The translations under genes and the position numbers were made by a program. The notes beneath the pieces are model-generated. The model made no database searches and was not told the origin of the DNA. It saw only the letters and a list, made by a program, of their open reading frames with translations. Below, in pieces: positions 21,801 through 30,944 of a stretch of 64,000 bases of DNA; position 1 is the stretch's first letter, and every line of letters begins with the position of its first letter. Where the stretch lies: NCBI GenBank assembly GCA_026770025.1, contig JAMXDE010000012.1, positions 1,302,001-1,366,000 of the forward strand, written 5' to 3'. The DNA is from Craspedostauros australis (lineage: Eukaryota; Bacillariophyta; Bacillariophyceae; Mastogloiales; Achnanthaceae).

Positions 21801-23315
21801 CTTTGCACATGCCTCACATGCTCTCCAAGTCCCAGTGAGTGACCAGCCTGCCTTTGCTGCTGTCAGCTTGGTGTAGCGCTCGTTTGGATGCCCCAGGATG
21901 CGATGAGCTCGATTGACATCCATGGTGCTCTTCCTCTCCACAGTTCCCGTGGCCATGATGGATTCCGTTGGCTTCCCCTTTGACTTGCATTTGAGGAAGT
22001 ACAGGTTGCCGTCTCCATTGTCATCTTCATGTTGGAACTTCAGACTGATGTCGGTGCTTGGATGTTTCAAAGTGATATCATCCTTGCCTCCACTGAGCGT
22101 GCATCCCTTCTCCAGGAATTGGGGAATACTGATGATGTTGTGTGCAAATCCTGGGACCACGAAGACTGACTTCAAGATGAACTCGGTACCGTCCAGGCAC
22201 TCTCCATGGAATTCCCCCACATGGGTTGGTGTCACCATGTTGCGGTCTCCCACCTGCACCTGTCTGTCGTCGGTGACCGCCACCAGATCTGTGATCCCTT
22301 CGGTTGACCAGGTCACATGGCATGTAGCTCCGGTGTCAGCCAGCCACTTGTTCTTGTCTCCAGCCTGCCTGCCATCTGTCCCAGTTACATGAGATATCGC
22401 CGCCATACCAACGAACATTCCAGAGTGGGTGTTCCCAGATCCTCCTGCTTGTCCGCCCTGTCCGCTCTTCTCCGGACAATCCTTGGCCTTGTGCCCTTGC
22501 TTCTTGCATCTGTAGCACTTGATTCGTTGGAGGTAGTCATTGTTGTTGGTTGGTGGCTTGGTGCACTCTGCTGCCTTGTGTCCGTATTCTCCACACTTGC
22601 GACACGTGCCCTTGAATCCGCTCTGATACCCCTTCGTCATGGTGTTGAAGGCCTTGTTGGTTGAAGTTGAAGCAGTGCTCCCATCCTCACTTGTCCTCAC
22701 CTTCCTCTTCCAGAATCGGATCAGGGACTTCTTCAGCGACTCCCACTTGAGGTCTCCATCATTCAGCTCTCTATCCAGTGTAGTCTTCACCTCGCTGTAG
22801 ATCTCCTCGGGTAGGTTCACCATCACATGCGCAATGCAGTCGTCATCCGTCTTCTCCACGCCGAAATCCTTCAGCTCCTTCACGATCTTGTTGATTCTCA
22901 TCATCCACTGGCTTGGATCCTCTTCCGGAGTCTGCAGTGTACACATGGTGAACTCGTTGAGCTTCGTCACCTTGTCTGCCTTGTCCCGCGGCGCATACCT
23001 GTCCTGAAGTGCCTTCAACGCTGCCACAGCATCACCCTTGGGTTGGTGATCTGTCTTGCACTCCCTCACGATGCTTCTCGCCAGTCCCTCAGTGCTGAGC
23101 ATCAGCGTGCTGTATGCTGCCTTGTTCATCCGCTCAGCCTTCTTCTCTGCTTCGCTCTTGGCTGCCTGATCATGCCTTGGTACCGCGACTGTCTCGTCCA
23201 ACACCTCATCGTACCCCTTGCACGCAGCGAGAGCCATGAAGACGTCCAACCACTTGTCAAAGTCCTCGCCATCGAACTTGACGATCTTCACCGACTTGAC
23301 CCCGTCTTCATCCAT
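18867..23315 (-). CDS. Copia gag-pol polyprotein, 1,482 aa
   Basis: One continuous frame in the usual copia order. Gag occupies about residues 1-220, followed by two CCHC zinc knuckles (CRKCGEYGHKAAEC and CYRCKKQGHKAKDC) near 237-275. The aspartic protease motif is WLADTGATCHVT. The integrase has an HxxxH/CxxC region (HRILGHPNERYTK ... CEACAKAKAK) and a D,D,E core (LDISGPYKK, IRCDNAGENQGKL, NGVVERGF). Reverse transcriptase carries the YVDDAAIGG box. RNase H is at the end (TLSSTEAEYVSM, LHGDNTGAIF). Gag and pol are in the same frame, as in many copia elements; relative amounts of gag would then depend on other means. It starts MDEDGVKSVK, 71 bp inside the 5' LTR. Confidence 0.95.
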   Translation of the reverse strand: MDEDGVKSVKIVKFDGEDFDKWLDVFMALAACKGYDEVLDETVAVPRHDQAAKSEAEKKAERMNKAAYSTLMLSTEGLARSIVRECKTDHQPKGDAVAALKALQDRYAPRDKADKVTKLNEFTMCTLQTPEEDPSQWMMRINKIVKELKDFGVEKTDDDCIAHVMVNLPEEIYSEVKTTLDRELNDGDLKWESLKKSLIRFWKRKVRTSEDGSTASTSTNKAFNTMTKGYQSGFKGTCRKCGEYGHKAAECTKPPTNNNDYLQRIKCYRCKKQGHKAKDCPEKSGQGGQAGGSGNTHSGMFVGMAAISHVTGTDGRQAGDKNKWLADTGATCHVTWSTEGITDLVAVTDDRQVQVGDRNMVTPTHVGEFHGECLDGTEFILKSVFVVPGFAHNIISIPQFLEKGCTLSGGKDDITLKHPSTDISLKFQHEDDNGDGNLYFLKCKSKGKPTESIMATGTVERKSTMDVNRAHRILGHPNERYTKLTAAKAGWSLTGTWRACEACAKAKAKAKGVRKKAFEKATHIAQRLYLDISGPYKKTAKGSNYWLLIVDEVSKKKWSYFLTNKSQLAGQVETLLTKLKGADLKVEAIRCDNAGENQGKLEKVCDEHGIQLEYTAPNTPMMNGVVERGFVTIRDSALALMLDADLTDEAQGRLWAEAIHTATRLHNLTVTTGNDKSPDETFYGQNPKLYPHLMEWGRVGYVTDRAKKPKLTPKAFKTVMLGYADNHAGDTYRMLKVDTNKVVMSRDLNWMEWHGAGVVDGVEIIAQPEPASNPTPAATAAAVPDEKPVVDADVPLMMTPSTGERAATTKIPKMVSIDELPHVISDDESGVMADPTDHVRDDINGIVVDPGLVSDSDGNEGMDDFEMVDVHQANERHVTPANQRERHPTRLAVPQAGRGSSKMERERAKLQTWRSYEVQGRNDGRPNTRSGRVLMVFNASLTSDPGLPKTLKDALSRPDGDKWKGAAEKEVHNFQKRDCLQVIDRGSMGRGRTALKSRWIFVKKSEQDGSTRYKARLVVKGYEQIPGVDFTESFSLVASDTTIRTMLAVCLANTGWVIKALDVEAAFLNAEIEEEVYIEIPEGFVDGDFDGRADPEYRHKHVAKLLKAVYGTVQAPRAWMKTFTAALVDIGFTKSLADPCLFVYKSSGQVTALVIVYVDDAAIGGDPVTVEWIKEEIARKFNITDLGELTKHLGVWYKRMTDADGKCLVVTMDDFVEQMIKEFEQHYESNIRLFETPGYPSTTLVKATEDDEVDNRAGYRSIVGKLLWMMKKVGPECANAVRELASHLEHPTKEHWKAMARLIGYIKAEIAKEDSYAIKLRKPRRLEIEAWCDSDYATNKDHRRSVSGNIVTVGGCLVSWQSKTQRSVTLSSTEAEYVSMANCATECKFAKMLLDEMTGTNTQITLHGDNTGAIFLTKNQQVGLRTKHIDVAYHFIKEMVQGGEMTMKFTPSEMNFADPMTKNVKESIHERLVPSIRQGGLK

Positions 23316-23386
23316 CTTGTCGTTGTTCTTCAGCCCTGATGGCCCAACTTCGTGTGTCTGAGTGTCTCAAGACACGTTTTAAAACG

Positions 23387-24049
23387 TGTTGAAACAGGTC
23401 TCAATCCTGTTGCTCATGTAGACCGGGTGGGGCTACAATTGGTTCACTAAGTTAGTTGTTCTGTTATCCCGGGTTTGTAGGTTGGTGATTCCTCTTTCTC
23501 TGCGATTTATGAGCTCGACTTGTCTGTCAAAAGTCAACTCATGTCAATCTCCAGTTGCCCTGCAAACTCGTGTAGTTCTGACTCCTATTGAGTCAGATCA
23601 TTTCCTAATTCCTAACGATCCACCGCGATGTGAATCCTCGACCTGCGCCAGTTTCCCGCAGTTCGTCGTGTTGTTGTCTTATTTGGTCTTGGTTGTGTCA
23701 GACAGAGATTCAGGAACTCGATTGCGTCAGTCTCTAATCCTGACGTCTTACCTAAGTGGTTCCTCTCATCCATATATATCTGGTCTTGCTCCTCTGCTGA
23801 CGTTCATGCTCTGCTCCTCACGTTCCCGCTGACGTTAGATTCCTCTCGGCTCGTAGATTATTTGTTTCTGAAGATTCCGAGATTCTTTCGTCATATTCGA
23901 GGATTCTGCTGTAAATTTCCGTTTTCGGGTTTGGAACATTTGATCGTGAGAAGGAGTTCTGGACAAACAAATATGTGTGAGCAGTCATTTGCGCAACTGT
24001 GACCCCTACCGGGTCATACACGAATCTGAATATTCGTCATGTTCCAACA
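23387..24049 (-). repeat. 5' LTR of the copia element
   Basis: 663 bp, paired with 18152-18814. In the element's own orientation it lies upstream of gag and would hold the promoter. It is followed on the + strand by the second copy of the target duplication (24050-24055). Confidence 0.95.
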
Positions 24050-25068
24050 GAATGGGTCATAGAGTATCTCACCGTACGCCCATTCGTTATTGTGGGATGT
24101 TGCTTCGTTACTTCGATAATCTGGTCTGGCACGGGGGGGGGGGGGGCAAATTCTTGTGGTTGTCATCAATGTCGTTGGGCAAGGCCGGGATCTGATTGAC
24201 GCATCCAACGTCAGTGGCAACCTTGACCTCTTCACGATGAATGCTGCGGTCGTACTGCGACGAATGGTTGGTTTGGATCATGCGAGCGAAGTTCACCGTG
24301 TACAATGCCCGTATGAACGTTCCGCTTCTTCACCACCTTGTTCGAAAGATCCAGCGGAAACGAATGCACCGTACTATCTTTCTTGTATTGCTGAAACGCT
24401 CGCTCGATTTGCTTCGATATGTCGCTGCCGTACGACACAAAGTTCGTGTTCTCCAATCTTATTCCCTTCGCGTGCATTTGCACGGTGTCCGTGTCCTCCT
24501 CCCAGTACCAGGTTACATCAGGGAGGGACATCTTCTTCGATCCTCTCTGATACGTCACGTACTCGCTCACGGATCGAAAGGGGAGGGTCTGGGTGACTGC
24601 CATGACTCCCGTCTTGTTCTGACAGCTGTTCTTCTCCATGTCGAAGGCTGTGTTGGATGATGAGTTGAAGCGTTCGTCCGGTTGGTCCGACTGATGAAGT
24701 TGAAGCTGCAACGTGTGGACGGCCACGCTTACGAGTAGTGCTTTCGTTTGCTGTGGCCTGCGCTTGATGATCTCATTTGATGATTTGCATTTGCCTTTGG
24801 CTGTGATCGCGGAGAATGGCAGCACTCGCGCGGGGGACGTAGGTATTGGCAATGCGTCATCGATTCCTCTTTCATCCACGCGATCGTAGAGGGTGTGCGT
24901 GATATACGTAGTGATTGGAGTAGATCATACAGCACGGAGCCACTCCAGTACTGATGAGTACTGTTTGGATGTTGGTTGCATTTGATGCGAGAGTGCATCG
25001 CGATGCGGGAACTGCTCCACCAACGTGTTGCTCTTGCGTGACGGATCGTCATCGTGCCATTGTGCCAT
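24050..25068 (-). pseudogene. PARP-family gene, 5' part with WWE domain
   Basis: A likely first exon starts at 25068 (MAQWHDDDPSRK) and reaches a GTATGA donor at 24930; its acceptor is unresolved. The next protein-like frame (to about 24300) holds most of a WWE domain: VTWYWEEDTDTVQ, FVSYGSDISKQIERAFQQY. The domain ends YTVNFARMIQTN in a different frame, so a one-base shift near 24300 is likely. A run of 14 G at 24133-24146 lies further on and also coincides with a frame change. Beyond it, NEWAYGEILYDP leads to the copia insertion point. WWE domains bind ADP-ribose-containing ligands and commonly accompany PARP catalytic domains, which is what lies on the far side of the insertion at 17293-18151. 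Confidence 0.72.
24133..24146 (+). repeat. Run of 14 G
   Basis: A homopolymer within the decayed PARP-family gene. Runs of this length are prone to slippage and to assembly error, so frame reading across it is unreliable. Confidence 0.9.
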
Positions 25069-27037
25069 CGTGTCTGCCTGCGTGCCATGTTTGATGCATG
25101 TCACTCTGAGTGTCGACCAATCTCAGCTAGAAGAGAATGCGACTTGAGCCAGCTGCAGGATAGTGCAGGGCCTGCGCAGCCTTGCGGCATGCATCCCACG
25201 AGAACCGTTGGGTGGGTATCTACTCGAAGACCACCAGACATGGATGCGAAGCACCGCAGAGTGGAATGCCCTTCTGCCGCCGTCTCGTGTCCGGAAATTC
25301 CGCGTTGAAGTGGTTGTTGTGTGTGGTTTGTGTGTGCCACTCTCTCTTTCTCTCTCTGGCGTCAATCCCCCCTTGTTGCTCATTTGCAAGCGCGCGTTCA
25401 TGAGCGATCAAACGCCTTTGTGGCCGATCCTCGCGGTTGGCGTGGTCGTCATGACACATGGGCGAGCGTTGTGTGCAAAACAAGAGAGACATTGCATTGG
25501 CACCGGTTGTCTTCGCGATCTTGATTTTGGCGCGATTTGTCTCTTCGTGATGCGATTCGATCATTGGCGAACACACGCACACACGTACGGACGTTGTATT
25601 GGATGATCATCAATGACAACTTTCTGTCTGTCCATCTCTCTGCAACCACATACTTGCTTTCACGAAAGGAAGCATCCACGTGATTTAACTTCAAAATAAT
25701 AGATGACATTTTGTTTTCTGCCGTAAGCACCAGGGATCTTGTCACATACGACATCGTGACAATCGAGATTTCTGAAGAAAAGCTGGTTCTTGGAAGGACT
25801 GCATTTGGTCCAGGTAGTCGGATAGCAGAATTGTGCGCGCAACGTGTCAAAAAGTTCTTTCCCGAACGTGTCTGCGCACATTGTGTTTTTTGCATCGGGA
25901 AAACTAAAAAAATGCCTCTTCAACGTCACAAAGCAGCGTGCCTATTCGACCAAGAGGACCGTACATCTACAATGGTCCATAAAAATTAAAGGAAGGCATT
26001 AAAGAAAAATCTACGTCCACAGTGTATCAACAAACTTATGTAGTTTATGAGTGGTTTGGATGAAAGCCCCGTATGTTGCCGTCACCTCAGGACTGACTGC
26101 AGGTCGTGTATCGTCATGGCACTCTGATCTGATGGATGGATGGATCGATCGACCGATCGACACGCAAGTGTGCAGGTTTTTCACGTGACCGGAGGTGTTG
26201 GGGGGTGAAACCTGTCTGTTCTGAAAATTATGACTGTGCGGAGCGGTCATTTGCTCAACGTGGATCCTACGCGTGGTTTGTGCAGTATCGTCTGTCCATC
26301 GACACTCATTGTTCGGATTCGGCCAGATTCGGGAATTGGCACTAAATCTGCACAGCAAGCGATTGTTCGAAGGAGTGCGCATCCAACCAAACGAGAGACC
26401 AACAGAGAAGGCACAAAACCAACGGTCACCACATGATGTCGGAGTAACTCGAAAACCACGACCAAGACTTGTTGGATGAGGTCGAAGGTTACGACGACAA
26501 CAAATAACGAGCCTGATGTTCTCCATTGTCTGTCCGACTGTACGTGATTCTCCGAACATGAAGAAATCGCGTTGTTCCCAAACACGTTTGCTGCGTCACT
26601 CGTGTCGAACAAGATTTGTTTGTCGAGTGTCCTCGCAATCCGCTCACATTTTTGGCAGATCGTCACAAGATTCACAATCGCATCGCCAACACCCACAACA
26701 ACAATCCCTTGGTGACGATGCCCAAAGCTACGACACCGTTCATGCTCACAACTCGTGCAAACACCGACAAAAATTCAATCGTTTCCCAAGTCCCAACCTT
26801 GGCCAAACTCGAGAGTCAGCGTCCAAGATGCATGTCATCCACCAAGACAACTGTGTTGCTCCATCACGACGGAAATGGTACCGACTACAACAACAACAAC
26901 AGCAACAACAACAACAGCCATAACGGCGACGACAGTTGGGGACCTGATGGTGCGTCGACACTTTCACCGCGACGCACAAGCCAAGATTGTCCTCATAAAA
27001 TCAATCAGTTGACCAATCTGCCCACTGCTACAAACGC

Positions 27038-27083
<46 letters not shown>

Positions 27084-27127
27084 TACCGCAAACGACAACC
27101 TCATCAGACCAGCCAACGCCGTCCACC
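25069..27127. other. Intergenic, no supported gene
   Basis: Open frames on both strands overlap without domains (25163-25606 plus, 25449-25895 minus, 25660-25929 minus, 26011-26559 minus). A frame at 26616-27131 (+) is Asn/Gln-rich and ends in the CAG/CAA tract right before the silaffin-like gene; I regard it as 5' untranslated sequence. Simple repeats: gatggatggatcgatcgaccgatcg at about 26131-26160 and AAC-type repeats near 26886-26920. Confidence 0.4.
27038..27082 (+). repeat. CAGCAA microsatellite upstream of the silaffin-like gene
   Basis: About 15 CAG/CAA triplets ending 45 bp before the start codon at 27128. If transcribed they fall in the 5' untranslated region. Confidence 0.85.
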
Positions 27128-27877
27128 ATGAAGATCTCCATTCTCTCCTTCCTCTTCGTCGCCCTCTCAAACGTCGCCACGACGAACGGGCAGCTACCAA
27201 GCAGTTCGCCATCGTCCGTTCCAACCAGATCGATCGCGCCGTCTGCGACCCCATCGACCTTGCCATCAGCTGTTCCCACCAGGTCGATCGCGCCGTCTGC
27301 AACCCCATCGACGTTGCCATCGGCGGTTCCCACCAGATCAGAGGCACCGTCTTCGACGCCGTCGTCAGTACCAACGAGCATGCCGACAGCAGCCCCAACC
27401 AGCATGCCAACAGGGTCGCCGTCATCAACACCAACGGATATGCCAACAGGATCAGCAGCACCGACCGGCATGCCAACCGCACGTCCAACTGATCTCCCAA
27501 CCCTGTCACCAACAGCAGTGCCAACAGGGTTGCCGACATCAGCACCAACATATATGCCAACAATCACAGCCTCCCCAACCATGAAGAGCGTCAAGGCCAC
27601 CAAGTCGCCAAAGACAACCAGCGATACCACAAGTGGCAGCACCAAGGCACCGAAGGCCACCAAGTCCCCAAAGACAACCAGCGATACTGGCGGAAGCGCG
27701 AGCACCAAGGCGCCAAAGTCCACGAAGGCACCGAAGAATGGCAGCACTACGACAACAACGACTACTACCACTGCAGCGAGCAGCACCAAGGCTCCAAAGA
27801 CCTCAGAGGTCACGAAAAAATCGAAGACGGCTTCGGCGGATGGTTTCAAGGAAACCAAGAGCAAGAAGGTACGTTGA
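27128..27877 (+). CDS. Silaffin-like secreted protein, 249 aa (may have a further exon)
   Basis: Residues 1-22 are a signal peptide (MKISILSFLFVALSNVATTNGQ). Residues about 24-148 are a Pro/Ser/Thr-rich repeat region (PTRSIAPSATPSTLPSAV occurs about twice, then PTxMPTxAP-type words). Residues about 150-245 are Lys/Ser/Thr-rich with three clusters of four lysines spaced KxxKxxKxxK, at 27584-27613, 27644-27673 and 27707-27736. Known: diatom silaffins have a signal peptide, Ser/Lys-rich composition and regularly spaced lysine clusters that guide them to silica. The RxL processing site of some silaffins was not found. The frame ends KKVR-stop, but AAGAAG followed by GTACGT is a strong splice donor at 27873, so the last residues may be replaced by another exon. 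Cell-wall mucin-like protein is the alternative. Confidence 0.68.
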   Translation: MKISILSFLFVALSNVATTNGQLPSSSPSSVPTRSIAPSATPSTLPSAVPTRSIAPSATPSTLPSAVPTRSEAPSSTPSSVPTSMPTAAPTSMPTGSPSSTPTDMPTGSAAPTGMPTARPTDLPTLSPTAVPTGLPTSAPTYMPTITASPTMKSVKATKSPKTTSDTTSGSTKAPKATKSPKTTSDTGGSASTKAPKSTKAPKNGSTTTTTTTTTAASSTKAPKTSEVTKKSKTASADGFKETKSKKVR

Positions 27878-29045
27878 AAACGCTGCTCCTGCCGTGGCCC
27901 AAGCATCCATTCGTCTATTCATGCAGTCCGTCGTTGCCAGCGAGAAAGCGGCACACATGATTGGCAAACCAAGAGATGGACCGAAACCGCTACAATCATC
28001 AGCACACGCGTCCGTTACTTTGATCTCATCTCACCTTTCGTTTCTCTCCGTACCGTTGCAATACACCGTCCACGATCACAGGCATCCACGTAAGCACAAT
28101 CCGGATACTATCCGACCGTCCTCCAACGCATCCATCCTCCAATGAATGGCTTGGTGGATGATCAACCAAGCGGAACAGATCCGGCGATTCGGCATTGAGA
28201 CAGTGGCGGCGTTCCTTGTCAATATGCTCCGCCGCTCTGCGCACAATGCCATTCTCATGGAACGGTGCTCTCGAACAGAGATCCAGCAGAAGCATGGATC
28301 AACAAGCCCCTCGTTGAGGAGGCTCTCGCACTCCCATCATGACCTTCGTGGGTTCATGGCGAGATGGAGATGTATCACACAACTCGAATTCATATGTGCG
28401 AGTATGTGAGAGTTCGTGGAGCATCTCCCGCTGTGGCAAATGGACTGCGCAGGATCGTCGACATCTCGATGTATCAAGCGCATCCATGGCACACGTACCA
28501 ACACGACGGCTTGCCCCTTCGTGTACTCGTATGAAAGTCCAAACCCATCACATCCAATCTCGTTTATATCATATAATAGTACACATTGTAAAGTAAATGT
28601 TTATACGTCCAGCCATCGTCTACACTTACGACTATCAGCACGATAGGAGAGCGCGAGCAGAGAAGAGTGCTTGCATCTCTGTTGTCCGGACTCAAGAACA
28701 CATGCGCATCTGGTACTCGTCGTACCGTGGACCGTCCACTCGCACGAGTCGAGTGCGGCCGCCGACATCGTTGTGCTCGTGTGGGAAAAGTTGGGAGAAA
28801 ACTCGGATGCTTGCATCCATGGTCACCAAATGAGGTGTTGTCATCAGATTTCAACATCTTTGCCACAATCATTCCGCCCGTCGCAATACCCACAACCGAA
28901 GTCCCCCCACCGTGAAGGCTGGCACACATGACGAGCATTCGATACTCAGTACGAGCACGACAGACAAATCGATCTGAATAGACGGGTCAAGCAGAAGCAA
29001 TCGCAGCAGTGGCAGTCCATCGGAATACAACCTCCCGTTGTGAAG
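27878..29045. other. Intergenic or intron plus 3' exon of the silaffin-like gene; nothing firm
   Basis: No domain on either strand. If the donor at 27873 is used, an exon should lie in the next few hundred bases; a near acceptor (ttcatgcag ending at 27930) opens a frame to 28145, but a more distant one is equally possible given intron sizes elsewhere. Short frames at 28564-28938 (-) and 28667-28931 (+) look accidental. Confidence 0.35.
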
Positions 29046-30392
29046 ATGGATCGAGAAAAGCTGCGCGCGGCGTGGGCGTCGCTGACGTTGGGAACTAAGA
29101 AAGGCATGCTCGTCGATAGCGGACGCGCGGCGAAAATGATGCGCTGGGGCTACAAGGCACCACCTCCATTGCATCCTGATCCACCAAGCGGCTTCGGCAC
29201 ATCCAGAAGGCTCGTCATCTCACCAAGCCAATGGGAAGTGGTCATCGCTCGCAACTATCACTCAACTCAATTGAAATGTTTCACCAGATGCTGGGGCACA
29301 ATCTTCTTTGGAGACCACATTGTTATCACGTCACAATTGAAGGAAAAGGAAGGATGGGCGAACTTCCTCTCGAGTCCTTGCTGTTACATCCAGTTTCGTT
29401 CCTGCATAGTGTCGGAAGCTGGCCGGATCGATGAGGATGCGGAACGTCAACTGAACGCCATCTTGATGGTTCTGCTCTCAGCTGACCCGGATCGTGTTCC
29501 CTTCTCTTCGTACGTCTATGCTGTGCCATGCCCAAGGGTCCACTGGGTCATGATCGATCATTGGCCATTGGTGTACCGCGTCCATCTCATGGAGATGGGA
29601 TGTATCAGTTCGCGGAACGTCAAGACTATTGCAAGCAAGTCAAGGACCCTCTCTCTCCGTCACTGTACTTTCATGGATGGGGGCATGGGCCTGTACCATG
29701 CCTTGCTGCAGGAAGGAACATTTGGTGCCTCCTTGGCTCTCTTCGAGGGTCACGGAATCAGTGAACATTATCTCCGCAAGATATTCGCTAAATCCAGCAT
29801 AGCAACTCTTCGTTGGAATACCGGCACGGCGATGTCCGCCGCATTGGTAGATTCCGTTTGCCAGAGTAAGAGCCTCACTCGCGTAGAATACTGGGGAGGG
29901 CAACTCAGGACCATGCATGATCTTAAGATATTGCGCAAACGGATTCGTGCTGGGAACGTCACGCAGATCACAGTCTCAAGAAATACGCTGGCGCCACGTC
30001 TGTCAATGGACGTCGTGACCCGCCAGGTTGAGGCTGAGCTCGCTCCCAATAGGAAGTTGTGCAGTCCGAATCCGGGGAGGGTTGAAAGTCTGAGGTACAC
30101 AAGTGTGGCATGCAGTACAAGGATTGAATCGGTCCTCTCGCGGAATAAATGGAACCAGACGGTGTCCAAAGTGGAACAGATTGCGCCAGAGCCTGACTTT
30201 CTGAAGCGATGCATCCGGATCATGGACGATCAACCGGAGACATACAGCAAACCGGACTTCCTGTTTGCGGTGCTGCAACATGCACCCCAATACTACGCTG
30301 AGCTAGGTGAGCGATATTGTGCCTTTGAAAGAAAAAACAGCAGAAAGCGAGATCGCTCCCAGTGTACCGTACCATGCGAGAACAACCGCTAA
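29046..30392 (+). CDS. Unrecognised protein, 448 aa, weakly LRR-like
   Basis: The frame is open for 1.35 kb; the first ATG gives MDREKLRAAWASL. I do not recognise the family. The middle part (about residues 180-310) has loosely regular segments such as TLSLRHCTFMDGG, LALFEGHGISEHYLRKIF and LTRVEYWGGQLR, of the kind seen in degenerate leucine-rich-repeat proteins that are numerous in diatoms; this is inference. The end (FLFAVLQHAPQYYAEL) is protein-like, but the last 25 residues (ERKNSRKRDRS) follow a GTGAGC word at 30307, so a 3' exon may replace them. No signal peptide or membrane segment is seen. Confidence 0.6.
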   Translation: MDREKLRAAWASLTLGTKKGMLVDSGRAAKMMRWGYKAPPPLHPDPPSGFGTSRRLVISPSQWEVVIARNYHSTQLKCFTRCWGTIFFGDHIVITSQLKEKEGWANFLSSPCCYIQFRSCIVSEAGRIDEDAERQLNAILMVLLSADPDRVPFSSYVYAVPCPRVHWVMIDHWPLVYRVHLMEMGCISSRNVKTIASKSRTLSLRHCTFMDGGMGLYHALLQEGTFGASLALFEGHGISEHYLRKIFAKSSIATLRWNTGTAMSAALVDSVCQSKSLTRVEYWGGQLRTMHDLKILRKRIRAGNVTQITVSRNTLAPRLSMDVVTRQVEAELAPNRKLCSPNPGRVESLRYTSVACSTRIESVLSRNKWNQTVSKVEQIAPEPDFLKRCIRIMDDQPETYSKPDFLFAVLQHAPQYYAELGERYCAFERKNSRKRDRSQCTVPCENNR

Positions 30393-30944
30393 AGCATTCG
30401 TAACACCCACTGCATATTTCTTTGTTCGAGAGAGGAATACAATATTTCCAGCACCCTCTCTAGATGAGCACATGTTTCAACATTGTGCTTTGTGAGTGCG
30501 ACAACCATCATATCTTTGCAGTGCATCCAGATCGGGGCGTAGGTACGACTACTCCTTGTGTTTGTATGTGAGAGGGAAGACCTCTAGCTTCGAACCCAGA
30601 AGTTTAGGCTCATACACTAATGTACTGAAGTAGCGCTTCGTAAACTCCGCATTTGTGTGTCCCGAATTCACAAACAAACTTCCAAACACAAACCGAATGG
30701 CAATGATGATACGCAAAACAGCCACCGTTCGCAAACATCGTTTCATCACTTGTTTGCTTCTGGTTGCTCAAAACCGAGCAGAGCCAGGAGGACGGAGACG
30801 TTACCCTCCAGTATAGTACCAGAGAGACGGAGACTTGGCTTGCCAGTGAGCCCTGCTCTGGAAGAACCCGCCACCATACATTCGTGACGACGTTGCGACT
30901 GAGACGTAAAGAGCAAAAGCAGGCGAAGAGCGAGAACGTCCACG
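30393..30944. other. Intergenic, likely promoter and 5' region of the PP2A-A gene
   Basis: 552 bp without coding sequence that I can support. A 66-codon minus frame (30749-30549) has no domain. Confidence 0.4.

Larger units (their letters stand above)
18152..24049 (-). mobile_element. Ty1/copia LTR retrotransposon, 5,898 bp, looks whole and very young
   Basis: Two 663-bp direct repeats (18152-18814 and 23387-24049) start TGTTG and end CAACA and enclose one 1,482-codon gag-pol frame on the minus strand. A purine-rich tract lies just inside the 3' LTR (18815-18825 in minus orientation). A primer-binding site next to the other LTR was not recognised; instead a short self-complementary word (cgttttaaaacg) is found there. 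A 6-bp direct repeat flanks the insertion. The LTRs looked identical wherever compared, including two open frames of 116 and 67 codons that are the same in both copies. That indicates a very recent insertion. No obvious break in the body was seen. It sits in the same orientation as the PARP-family gene it interrupts. Diatom copia lineages (CoDi) are the likely relatives. Confidence 0.95.

Noticed and set aside
26616-27131. Plus frame of 171 codons with poly-Asn and poly-Gln
   Set aside because: It overlaps the start of the silaffin-like gene in another frame and consists mostly of simple repeats; treated as 5' sequence.
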